A DNA stretch of 16,129 nt from Prolixibacteraceae bacterium (GTDB lineage Bacteria > Bacteroidota > Bacteroidia > Bacteroidales > Prolixibacteraceae): contig SKHV01000314.1 of NCBI GenBank assembly GCA_007116765.1, positions 1 to 16,129 on the forward strand. The letters are read 5' to 3'. Under the pieces are notes generated by a model that worked only from the letters and a program-made list of their open reading frames with translations, was not told the origin of the DNA and did not search any database. Both the position numbers and the translations under genes were made by a program. Below are positions 1 to 6,850 of this stretch, piece after piece; the first letter of the stretch is position 1; every line of letters starts with the position of its first letter.

Positions 1-110
1 GCTTTATTTGCGTTTTCGGCTAATTCAACCGAATGCTTTTCGTATTCCAATATTTCTTTCAGCGTATTTCTTATTGCGCGTTCGTCATCTATCACTAGTA
101 TTTTGGACAT
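1..110 (-). CDS. Response regulator, N-terminal receiver fragment (cut by window edge)
   Basis: Reading leftward from an ATG at 110, 36 complete codons are visible before the window ends. They begin MSKILVIDDERAIRNTLKEI, which is the first beta strand and first helix of a CheY-like receiver domain. The acidic pair D8-D9 that binds Mg2+ next to the phosphorylation site is present; the phosphoacceptor Asp would lie outside the window. The IDDE-R-AIR-TL-EIL pattern is most like receivers of NtrC-type, sigma-54-dependent regulators, but no output domain is visible, so the class is inference. It is divergent from the aminopeptidase gene. No kinase gene is adjacent within the window, so its partner cannot be named. 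Confidence 0.85.
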   Translation of the reverse strand, partial: MSKILVIDDERAIRNTLKEILEYEKHSVELAENANK

Positions 111-150
111 GGTTGTTTTTTATTTATAAATTGTATTCCTTTGCTTGTTC

Positions 151-158
151 CAAAATTA
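151..158 (-). promoter_or_regulatory. Possible -7 element for the response regulator
   Basis: The minus strand reads TAATTTTG here, matching the Bacteroidota -7 consensus TANNTTTG, 40 bases before the response regulator ATG. No TTG/TTTG lies 17 to 23 bases further upstream, so only half of the promoter is seen. A chance match is possible in this AT-rich gap. Confidence 0.3.
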
Positions 159-232
159 AAAATCTTTATCTCATGCCCCCACTAATTAGCTAAATAATTG
201 ACAAAAATTAATCACCACACAATTAAATACAC

Positions 233-240
233 TATTTTTG
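233..240 (+). promoter_or_regulatory. Possible -7 element for the aminopeptidase
   Basis: TATTTTTG matches the Bacteroidota -7 consensus TANNTTTG and sits 27 bases before the aminopeptidase ATG. A -33 TTG at the usual spacing is missing, so support is weak. Confidence 0.3.
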
Positions 241-267
241 AAGTTAAATTAAAAATGTTCGACAATT

Positions 268-1653
268 ATGTTTGGCCGACAATTATACATACAGCGCAGA
301 GCTGTTTTGAAAGAAAATATAAAACAGGGAGTAATACTTTTTCTTGGCAACGAAGAGTCACCTATGAATTACCCTGACAACCCCTATCCTTTCAGACAAC
401 ACAGTTCTTTTTTATATTACTTTGGAATCAACCGTCCTTCGTTAATTGCGCTTATAGATCTCGACAACAACCAGGAAATTATTTTTGGTGATGAAATGAG
501 CATGGACGAAATTGTGTGGATGGGAGTAAAACCCACGTTGAAAGAAACGGCAGAAAAAGTTGGGGTTTTTGATGTATTGCCCATGGTAAAACTTTACACT
601 TTTTTACGCGAAGCTAATGCCGCAGGGCGCACTATACACTTTTTGCCACCTTACAGGCCTGAAAATAAAATAAAACTTTTGCGCTTATTAAACATTCGTC
701 CCGATCAATTCACACAAAAATCGTCGGAAGAACTAGTGAGAACTGTAGTTTCGCAACGTGAAATTAAATGCGAAGAAGAAATTGCCGAGCTCGACAAGGC
801 TGCAAACTGGAGTGTGGACATGCATGTGGCTGCAATGCAATATGCGCGAATAGGAATGAAAGAATCCGAAATCGCAGCCAAAGTCACCCAAATAGTGCTT
901 GAACGTGAGGGCTATGTTTCTTTTCCGGTAATTGCCACAACAAGAGGCGAAGTACTTCACAACCATAACCATAGCGGAATACTAAAGAAGGGACAGCTTT
1001 TCTTACTGGATGCCGGTGCCGAAACTCCAATGAGTTATGCAGGCGACCTGACCAGTACCTTCCCTGTATCGAAAAAGTTTTCGCGTAAGCAACGTGAAAT
1101 TTATCAACTGGTACTGAATGCGCATTATACCGCAACAGCAATGTTAAAACCCGGAGTTACATTCAAAGAAGTGCATTTTGAAGCGGCACGTGTAATTTTC
1201 GATGGGCTAAAATCAATAGGTCTCACAAAAGGCGATACTGGCGAAGCTGTGGCTGAAGGAGCCCATGCAATGTTTTTCCCTACAGGGCTTGGCCACATGA
1301 TGGGACTCGACGTGCACGACATGGAAGATTTAGGCGAGCTTAATGTAGGTTACAACCCGGGCGAATCGAAAAGCACTCAATTTGGATTAAAATCGCTAAG
1401 ACTTGCCAAAGAACTTAAAAACGGTCACGTGCTTACTGTTGAACCCGGCATTTATTTTATTCCCGAGCTGATAAAACTTTGGAAAGCAGATAAAAAATTC
1501 GAAAATTTTATCAACTATAAGGCACTTAACTCATACATGAATTTTGGCGGCGTGCGCATAGAACAAGATTACCTTATAACCAAAAGAAGCTCCCGTCTTT
1601 TAGGTCGTAAAAAACCAATGGAAATTAACGAGGTTGAAGAACTTAGGAGTTAA
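268..1653 (+). CDS. Xaa-Pro aminopeptidase (M24B, aminopeptidase P family)
   Basis: This 461-residue cytoplasmic protein should remove the N-terminal residue from peptides with proline at position two, using two Mn2+ or similar ions. Residues 1 to about 170 form the aminopeptidase P N-terminal domain and about 175 to 440 the pita-bread catalytic domain. All five metal ligands are recognisable: D248 in LLDAGAE, D260 in AGDLTST, H343 in GLGHMMG, E392 in VEPGIYF and E432 in GGVRIEQDY. H350 in DVHD is a conserved accessory histidine of the family. There is no signal peptide. The ATG at 268 gives the MF- start common in Bacteroidota homologues; an ATG at 255 is in another frame. The stop overlaps that of the convergent S37 peptidase. 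No terminator hairpin lies between them. Pathway role: general peptide turnover. Confidence 0.93.
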   Translation: MFGRQLYIQRRAVLKENIKQGVILFLGNEESPMNYPDNPYPFRQHSSFLYYFGINRPSLIALIDLDNNQEIIFGDEMSMDEIVWMGVKPTLKETAEKVGVFDVLPMVKLYTFLREANAAGRTIHFLPPYRPENKIKLLRLLNIRPDQFTQKSSEELVRTVVSQREIKCEEEIAELDKAANWSVDMHVAAMQYARIGMKESEIAAKVTQIVLEREGYVSFPVIATTRGEVLHNHNHSGILKKGQLFLLDAGAETPMSYAGDLTSTFPVSKKFSRKQREIYQLVLNAHYTATAMLKPGVTFKEVHFEAARVIFDGLKSIGLTKGDTGEAVAEGAHAMFFPTGLGHMMGLDVHDMEDLGELNVGYNPGESKSTQFGLKSLRLAKELKNGHVLTVEPGIYFIPELIKLWKADKKFENFINYKALNSYMNFGGVRIEQDYLITKRSSRLLGRKKPMEINEVEELRS

Positions 1654-2948
1654 TTAAGACCTAAAAAGTCTTCGAGTAATTTATAAATCTCGCCTTGCAT
1701 TTCGTACGACATGCTATCGATGCGTACTGCGTGTGAACCTTCAGGCATCACAAACAAATTAGCCTTGCTTCTTCTTTTTGGTTCTATACCGGCAGCAGTC
1801 CATGGGTCGTTTTCACCATATATCAAAATGAGATTCTCGCCATCCTTTTGTATACTACGCTTTATAAACTTCGAAGTACGGTTTGAATATTTAAACTCAG
1901 GCTCTCCTTCAAGAAATACATCATAAATATATCCTTTGGCATTTTTAATATCTAGTAATTTTCTAAATTTCCATGTACTGTATCCGTAATAGCCAAAATC
2001 GTTAGCTGCTTGTACAAAAAAGGGCTCATATTTTTTACTGCCTTCAATTGAAAAATAATCAGGCCTACTTACTTTAATCAGGTGGCTGAAAATATCATTG
2101 TAATTTGCATCTGCTTTGGGAATTGAAGCACAGTTATGCCCCCATTGCCAAAACGCAAAAGAATATTCAAGCACACAATAGTCGAGCACCTGACCGACTG
2201 GAATCGAAAATGTATATTCTTTCGAATGAATTAAACTATCGAGTTTAGGTAAAATTGACTCACGATTTTCGAGAACCAGTGTTTGAAAGTTTTCAATTTT
2301 ATCTCGGCATTCATCAGTGCCTACCCTTCTGAGAAAACGTTGCATACGCCGGTCTTCAATCGCAAAATTTACAGGACCAACATAAGCAACCCAACCATCC
2401 ATGTCGTTGGGATAAAAAGCCTTATAGGCAATAGTATTTTGCCCTCCTTTACTAATACCAGTTGCTATCCATTTAGTGGTAAATATTTTATTAAACGTAG
2501 AATAAATCCTGTGTAAATCGGCTACAGCTTGTTCAATGTTCAAAAATTCCCAGCTATCAATTCCGGGCACTGATTCCCCAAAATAGCGGTGTTCTACTAT
2601 TATTTGATTGGCTTGAATAATACGCGAAAGCTCATTTAGGTGCATTCCTTTTTCGGCATAGGCGGCGCTATACCCCTCGGTTACATATACTACCGGACTG
2701 TAAGTGCTATAAAGCGACAAGATGATCCGCTGATTAAAAGTACCTGAACTCTTGTTTTCATGATCGAGAAATTGTTCGAACATAATTTCATATGTTTCTT
2801 TAAAAAATGAATGACTTTCAATTTTCTCAACTGACACAACTCCAGGAAGACTTTCAATTTGCTTTTCAAAATCGGTTTTTCCAATTGCAGTTAAGCACGA
2901 TAGTGACCCAGCAATAAAAACTATTAAAAAATACATTGATTTAATCAT
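1650..2948 (-). CDS. Secreted S37 (PS-10)-type serine aminopeptidase
   Basis: A 432-residue alpha/beta-hydrolase peptidase resembling the S37/PS-10 tripeptidyl aminopeptidase family, which releases short peptides from free N-termini. A hydrophobic N-terminal segment (about residues 4 to 22) is a probable Sec signal. C18 is preceded by S-L-S, which is a poor lipobox, so I favour a soluble exported protein. The likely triad is S166 in TGISKGGQ, D381 in YGENDPWTAAG and H406 in GSHAVRI. EHRYFGES at 119 to 126, typical of S28/S37 enzymes, is also present. Length fits the family. The start is an ATG; a second in-frame ATG at codon 5 would shorten the signal only slightly. It is convergent with the aminopeptidase, and its own promoter was not identified. 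S28 is the closest alternative family. Confidence 0.85.
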   Translation of the reverse strand: MIKSMYFLIVFIAGSLSCLTAIGKTDFEKQIESLPGVVSVEKIESHSFFKETYEIMFEQFLDHENKSSGTFNQRIILSLYSTYSPVVYVTEGYSAAYAEKGMHLNELSRIIQANQIIVEHRYFGESVPGIDSWEFLNIEQAVADLHRIYSTFNKIFTTKWIATGISKGGQNTIAYKAFYPNDMDGWVAYVGPVNFAIEDRRMQRFLRRVGTDECRDKIENFQTLVLENRESILPKLDSLIHSKEYTFSIPVGQVLDYCVLEYSFAFWQWGHNCASIPKADANYNDIFSHLIKVSRPDYFSIEGSKKYEPFFVQAANDFGYYGYSTWKFRKLLDIKNAKGYIYDVFLEGEPEFKYSNRTSKFIKRSIQKDGENLILIYGENDPWTAAGIEPKRRSKANLFVMPEGSHAVRIDSMSYEMQGEIYKLLEDFLGLN

Positions 2949-3009
2949 AGCAACAGGCTTTAATTGTAATTTAGAGTTACAAGTTAAAAATTTGACTGAT
3001 ATATTAAAA

Positions 3010-3043
3010 AAGAAACCCCTGAATTTTTGAATAAATCAGGGGT
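3010..3043 (-). terminator. Rho-independent terminator after the carrier-like gene
   Basis: ACCCCTGA (3015-3022) pairs with TCAGGGGT (3036-3043), giving an 8-bp GC-rich stem and a 13-base loop. On the minus strand the hairpin is followed by TTCTTTTTT. It separates the carrier-like gene from the S37 peptidase gene downstream, so the two are probably separate transcripts. Confidence 0.8.
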
Positions 3044-3066
3044 CGGAAATTAAAAAGTGCATTATT

Positions 3067-3315
3067 TTAATTCTGACTGTTGGCATGTGTTATGTATTCA
3101 TAAAAAAGCGGCAATGTAGTTAGCTCCGTTATTTCGCTATTAGTCAATTCTACGTTGAACTCTTTTTCGAAATAATACACCAAAAGTTGGTAATCATAAT
3201 CATCGAGACATAAGTCATCAACACTCCCAGCACACTTAATTATTACAGGCTTTACTCCCACATTACGTAGAACTTTGTAAAGCCTCTTTTCAATCCGGTT
3301 TACCATAAGGGTCAT
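3067..3315 (-). CDS. Acyl-carrier-protein-like protein lacking the phosphopantetheine serine
   Basis: This 82-residue protein aligns without gaps to residues of E. coli acyl carrier protein from AGSVDDL (29-35; E. coli ASFVEDL) through LTTLPLFYEYI near the C-terminus (E. coli ITTVQAAIDYI). Hydrophobic positions of helices I to IV and the helix II acidic surface (VYYFEKEFNVEL; E. coli VMALEEEFDTEI) are kept. The DSL motif that carries 4'-phosphopantetheine reads D38-D39-Y40, so the modified Ser is Asp (codon GAT). It should therefore be unable to carry an acyl thioester. It stands alone with its own terminator and no fatty-acid or polyketide gene nearby. ATG codons at 3315 and 3306 (codon 4) are both possible starts. 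The fold is a firm inference from the pattern; the function is unknown. Confidence 0.75.
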   Translation of the reverse strand: MTLMVNRIEKRLYKVLRNVGVKPVIIKCAGSVDDLCLDDYDYQLLVYYFEKEFNVELTNSEITELTTLPLFYEYITHANSQN

Positions 3316-3481
3316 ATTAAATTCAGACTACACTTTTAAACTATTTGTATTCAATATTCGAATCTTCAAAATAAATGAAAAAACATGAACTTACACTTCA
3401 TTCTGAAAGTAAATTTTTCATTTTAACATCACATTAACAATTAATAACAATCAAATAACAATTTTATTTGTTACTAATGTG

Positions 3482-3489
3482 TAGTTTTG
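3482..3489 (+). promoter_or_regulatory. Possible -7 element for the small exported protein
   Basis: TAGTTTTG matches TANNTTTG and lies 46 bases before the ATG at 3536. The only nearby TTTG (3467-3470) is 11 bases upstream, too close for a normal -33. The right arm of an imperfect inverted repeat (3430-3481) abuts it, which is compatible with regulation at this site. Confidence 0.35.
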
Positions 3490-3535
3490 AATCATTCTAA
3501 ATAAATAAATTTTATAAACCATTAAAATAGATGTT

Positions 3536-3781
3536 ATGAAAAAACAATTGATTCTTTCGTTCCTAGTAGTTTTCGCACTTGCAATTTTTGCACCAGCAGC
3601 CGTTCAGGCAATCGATAACGATGTAGTTATTGTAAATGTAGATAGCGAAGAAAAGAAAGCAGAGAAAACTAAAGAAAAGAAAGCAGAGTGCACTGAAGAG
3701 AAAAAAGCAGAATGCACCGATAAAAAAGCAGAAGCTAAAAAAGGTTGTTCTGCTGCAAAAGCAGGATGCGGAGCGAAATAG
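3536..3781 (+). CDS. Small exported Lys/Glu/Cys-rich repetitive protein, unknown function
   Basis: An 81-residue protein I do not recognise. Residues 1 to about 25 are a clear Sec signal (MKK, a hydrophobic core, then a probable AVQA cleavage site). The mature part is almost all Lys, Glu, Ala and Cys. From residue 39 an 8-residue unit repeats: EKKAEKTK, EKKAECTE, EKKAECTD, then a decayed KKAEAKKG. The four cysteines are C52, C60, C71 and C78, the last two in a GCSAAKAGCGAK tail. The regular Cys spacing suggests metal or redox chemistry in the periplasm, but that is a guess. ATG at 3536 gives the signal peptide; the ATG at 3531 reaches a stop at its third codon. It is monocistronic, ending at a strong hairpin, and convergent with the sensor kinase gene. 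Confidence 0.8.
   Translation: MKKQLILSFLVVFALAIFAPAAVQAIDNDVVIVNVDSEEKKAEKTKEKKAECTEEKKAECTDKKAEAKKGCSAAKAGCGAK
3650..3745 (+). repeat. 24-base tandem repeat coding an 8-residue EKKAE unit
   Basis: Three full 24-base units (3650-3721) plus a partial, degenerate fourth encode EKKAE followed by three variable residues. Units 2 and 3 both encode EKKAECT plus an acidic residue but use different codons (for example TGC ACT and TGC ACC), so the repeat is old or kept for its protein sequence. Confidence 0.75.
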
Positions 3782-3808
3782 TAAAGCATTAAAACAGTTC
3801 ACAAGCAC

Positions 3809-3843
3809 AAAAACCTTCGGAATAATAATTTCGGAGGTTTTTT
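3809..3843. terminator. Bidirectional terminator between the small protein and kinase genes
   Basis: AAACCTTCGGAA (3811-3822) pairs with TTTCGGAGGTTT (3829-3840) across a 6-base loop, with two G-T wobbles. The plus strand continues as six T residues (3838-3843) and the minus strand also has a five-T run, so it can end both convergent transcripts. Its right edge touches the kinase stop codon at 3842-3844. Confidence 0.85.
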
Positions 3844-6184
3844 ATTGCTCTTCTTCCGATGAATTGTAATCGGCCATACTTAAAAGAAAATTGAACATCT
3901 CGTAATCTGCATTAAAAATCGACTCCTTTATACATTTAATCCAATAACTAATATTTTCAGTCCGCTTAGGTTGAATCCTAGTAAGCAATGCTTTAATTTT
4001 TCCAATTTCGTAAAGTTTAGTATACTGCATCGCCTTTGCAATTTCTGATAATACCCTTTTCTCATGCGGTGTAAAAACCATTGATTGTAATTTATGTGCT
4101 TTACTGATTGTTCCGTGTTCAATTTCAATATTGGTTTGAATTTCGGCAAGCTGTAGCATACAATAAAAAGTAGTACCAATCCCTGCCGTTGACTCAAAGT
4201 CGATTGTTCCACCATGAGCCTCAACAGCCATTCTGCAAAATGCCAGCCCAATTCCGGTAGAGCCTTTTATTATTTGATTATTGGTTAAAATTTGACCGAA
4301 TTTTTGAAAAACCAGTTCTTTCATGCTTTCGGGTATTCCTGAACCACTGTCGGCAATACATACTTTGAGCTCATTTTCATCCTTAGTTATAGCATTGATA
4401 TTTATAACACCCCCATGAGGTGTAAACTTTACAGCATTCGATATCAAGTTCACAAACACTCTTTCCATAATGTCTCTATCGGCATACACCTTAAAATCAT
4501 TTACTATTTTATTCTGAACACTTATGTTTTTTTCATGAATCAAATACTGATTTTGCGAAATTGCACTCTTGATTAAAGGAGACAGCGGCCATGTTTTTAC
4601 ATTGAGTTTCATTTGTGCTTTTTCGTAACGCTGCACATCAAGCATGTTATGCACTAAATTCAACATTTGTGTTCCGGCAAATAAAACTCTTTCATCTTCA
4701 GAAAAATTAAGAACTACATTCAACGGACTTTTTAAATCGTGAACAATCATTTCGGTTAAGTTCTCTTTAAATCGGGTAAGTTCAAGCAACCTGTCATTCG
4801 CCTGTTTTAACTGAACCGACTGTGCTTCTATTTCATCCTTCTGATTATTTATTTGCATAGTACGGGTATGTACTATTCCTTCCAATTCTTTATTATACTG
4901 TGAAAGCTGACCGGATAATTGTTCCACTCGGAAAAAAGCTTTTGCATACTTTCGGGACAACACAAATGCCTGAGATACTGCGAGAATAAAAATTCCAAAA
5001 TGCAATAGAAATGTAGTGTTAATAACTTTATTATAGTACAAAATATCGTTCACAAGTGTCCCCATAAAAAGTACATATCCTATCAAAAAGAAAATTGCAT
5101 GTTCTTTTCCTTTAAGTGTAAGATTGAACAACACCACCAACAAATAAACTGCTACAAAAGCTACAAAAACCTGAAAAAATAATGGAGTATATGAAAAAAT
5201 CCATACAGGTGTAACAATCACAATTAGACAAAATAGTGCCGAGATAATAACTGTAGACTTCATTATCCACGTTGGAATGTATTTTTTATAAAAGCTGAAA
5301 AAGAAAGCCAGTACAAGAGGGAATGCAATTTGGTATGATATATATTCGATGCGTATAGCCAGAAACCAATTAATATTAGGGAAAATTTCAAATATCAGCT
5401 TTTCGCCTGTAGACAAAAGCCTGAGAGCCATAAAAAATGACAATAGCGTAAAAATTAAAATAGAAACATCACTTGGTCTGAAAACATATAACACCAAGTG
5501 ATACAACGATAACATAATAAGTATCCCCAGCAAAACGGAACTCATTACAACATTTCGTTTCTTAAAAGTCATAATGTCGTCGGCTGCTCCGAAATACATT
5601 CGATCTTCGGCACCCCCTTTACGATGCGAGAAATTAGATATCTGAATAATTACTTCAATCTCACGATCGACCGACTCGAAATAAGACTCTTTGCGTCTCC
5701 AGTCGGGTTTTGAACTTGCCTTAGACTTCCCAACCACACCATTTTCAATAACCATGGTGGAATTTATCCACATTTTATAGGCCGAGTCGAATTCTTTTAC
5801 ACGAATTCCATACCAACCATCGTTTTTCACTTTAATCACAAAACGATATGTAGCAAAACCAAAGCCGCCAATTTTTTCATCCTCATAAACAAATTGGTTC
5901 CAAGTCCCCGGAATCGCAACAAAACCATCGGGAGCAGGTAACGTTTCGCTGCGAAAGCTATCGGGTTCAAGCAAGCTGTTCCAATAAAACTCAGCCTCAC
6001 CTTCAATGCCTATAATCTGATTACCACTCATTTTCAGCTCCGACAAATCAAGTACTCCACTTATCAAGGAATACTCCTCTAAAAGCTGAATTCGTTTACT
6101 ATTTGTTTCAAAATATATAGCAAAAGCAATTGAACAAATTAGAATAAATAGGAACAGGTAGAATATTTGAAGCTTATTTTGCAT
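3842..6184 (-). CDS. Membrane sensor histidine kinase with 7TM (7TMR-DISM-like) sensor
   Basis: A 780-residue sensor kinase. Residues 5-24 are a membrane segment or signal anchor. Residues about 40-205 look like a periplasmic jelly-roll, galactose-binding-like domain (GYGFATYRF-like strand, FSHRKGG). Residues about 211-410 contain seven hydrophobic helices, as in 7TMR-DISM receptors. A coiled coil follows (about 415-475), then the HisKA domain with H482 in MIVHDLKSPLN, and the HATPase domain with N583 in NLISNAVKFT, ADSGSGIP at 611-618 and GSTGIGLAF at 641-649. All catalytic boxes are intact. A helical tail of about 85 residues (700-780) follows; related tails occur on Bacteroidota signalling kinases. 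No receiver domain and no adjacent regulator gene is present, so its partner is elsewhere. The ligand is unknown, perhaps a carbohydrate, judging from the fold. Confidence 0.88.
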   Translation of the reverse strand: MQNKLQIFYLFLFILICSIAFAIYFETNSKRIQLLEEYSLISGVLDLSELKMSGNQIIGIEGEAEFYWNSLLEPDSFRSETLPAPDGFVAIPGTWNQFVYEDEKIGGFGFATYRFVIKVKNDGWYGIRVKEFDSAYKMWINSTMVIENGVVGKSKASSKPDWRRKESYFESVDREIEVIIQISNFSHRKGGAEDRMYFGAADDIMTFKKRNVVMSSVLLGILIMLSLYHLVLYVFRPSDVSILIFTLLSFFMALRLLSTGEKLIFEIFPNINWFLAIRIEYISYQIAFPLVLAFFFSFYKKYIPTWIMKSTVIISALFCLIVIVTPVWIFSYTPLFFQVFVAFVAVYLLVVLFNLTLKGKEHAIFFLIGYVLFMGTLVNDILYYNKVINTTFLLHFGIFILAVSQAFVLSRKYAKAFFRVEQLSGQLSQYNKELEGIVHTRTMQINNQKDEIEAQSVQLKQANDRLLELTRFKENLTEMIVHDLKSPLNVVLNFSEDERVLFAGTQMLNLVHNMLDVQRYEKAQMKLNVKTWPLSPLIKSAISQNQYLIHEKNISVQNKIVNDFKVYADRDIMERVFVNLISNAVKFTPHGGVININAITKDENELKVCIADSGSGIPESMKELVFQKFGQILTNNQIIKGSTGIGLAFCRMAVEAHGGTIDFESTAGIGTTFYCMLQLAEIQTNIEIEHGTISKAHKLQSMVFTPHEKRVLSEIAKAMQYTKLYEIGKIKALLTRIQPKRTENISYWIKCIKESIFNADYEMFNFLLSMADYNSSEEEQ

Positions 6185-6202
6185 GATTTGTTTGTTTCAA
6201 TT

Positions 6203-6210
6203 CAAATATA
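6203..6210 (-). promoter_or_regulatory. Possible -7 element for the sensor kinase
   Basis: The minus strand reads TATATTTG, a full match to TANNTTTG, 18 bases before the kinase ATG. No -33 TTG lies at the usual spacing, and the leader would be only about 10 bases long, so this is tentative. Confidence 0.3.
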
Positions 6211-6279
6211 AATATAGAGAATTTATAAACCGGATGAGTAAGATTAATCACGAAAAAAATGCTACTACATACAATTACA

Positions 6280-6309
6280 TTGCACTTACTTCAATTTTGA
6301 TTAGCTTTG
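6280..6309 (+). promoter_or_regulatory. Bacteroidota-type promoter for the DUF1456 operon
   Basis: TTG (6280-6282), a 19-base spacer, then TAGCTTTG (6302-6309) matches both halves of the Bacteroidota housekeeping consensus (TTTG or TTG, 17 to 23 bases, TANNTTTG). Transcription would start near 6315, giving a leader of about 40 bases before the ATG at 6358. It is the best promoter match in the window. Confidence 0.65.
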
Positions 6310-6357
6310 CATGACCCTGAATACTGCAAGAAGCAGCACCTCAAATAAAATAAATTT

Positions 6358-6828
6358 ATGGATAACAATACCGTTTTACGCAGCTTACGCTATACTTTCG
6401 ATTTCAACGATGACAAAATGATCGAAGTTTATGGTCTTGCAGGGCTTACTGTTTCACGCGGTGAGGTTTGCGCCTGGCTTAAACCCGAAACAGAATCTGA
6501 TTTCAAAGCTATTTACGACCAGCAACTCGCGGGATTTTTGAATGGGTTAATTATTCTAAATAGGGGGAAGAAAGACGATAAAATACCTCCCATTGAAAAA
6601 AAGATTAACAACAACCTTGTATTCAGAAAAATCAAAATAGCATTAAGTTTAAAAGACAACGACATTCTGGATATTCTGAAATTAGCCGATTTCAAGTTTA
6701 GCAAACATGAATTAAGTGCAATTTTTCGTAACCCAAATCAAAGCCAGTACAAAGCTTGCAAAGACCAGCTACTTCGCAATTTCCTTCATGGCTTAGCATT
6801 AAAGTACCGTAGTGCAACGAAGGGTTAA
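6358..6828 (+). CDS. DUF1456 family protein (YehS-like)
   Basis: A 156-residue soluble protein of the DUF1456/YehS family, whose biochemical role is not established. It is an internal duplication: residues 4-70 (NTVLRSLRYTF through GFLNGLIILNRG) align at a constant offset of 82 with 86-152 (NLVFRKIKIAL through NFLHGLALKYRS). Each half has the same helical pattern, with a D-x-x-L/M-hydrophobic turn and an NGL/HGL motif. The length is normal for the family. It opens a plus-strand operon; the flavoprotein gene begins 22 bases after its stop. A clear promoter lies upstream. Some describe the family as nucleic-acid associated, but nothing in this sequence proves that. Confidence 0.85.
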   Translation: MDNNTVLRSLRYTFDFNDDKMIEVYGLAGLTVSRGEVCAWLKPETESDFKAIYDQQLAGFLNGLIILNRGKKDDKIPPIEKKINNNLVFRKIKIALSLKDNDILDILKLADFKFSKHELSAIFRNPNQSQYKACKDQLLRNFLHGLALKYRSATKG

Positions 6829-6850
6829 TTCTACTAAAAAGAAACTGTAA

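Noticed and set aside
8..193. 61-codon plus-strand frame at the left edge
   Set aside because: It is antisense to the response regulator start and runs through the intergenic gap; no motif is present.
2941..2948. S37 peptidase as a lipoprotein
   Set aside because: The Cys at position 18 is preceded by S-L-S, lacking the aliphatic residue at -3 expected in a lipobox.
3650..3745. CRISPR-like or intergenic tandem repeat
   Set aside because: The 24-base units lie in frame within a gene and have no spacers; they encode a protein repeat.
3563..3808. Cys/Phe-rich reading frames antisense to the small exported protein
   Set aside because: They are complements of the Lys/Glu repeat codons (CTT, TTC), without a signal or motif, and they overlap a much better supported gene.
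3928..4251. 107-codon frame inside the kinase gene
   Set aside because: It lies on the same strand in another frame over the HATPase domain and tail and has no recognisable protein features.
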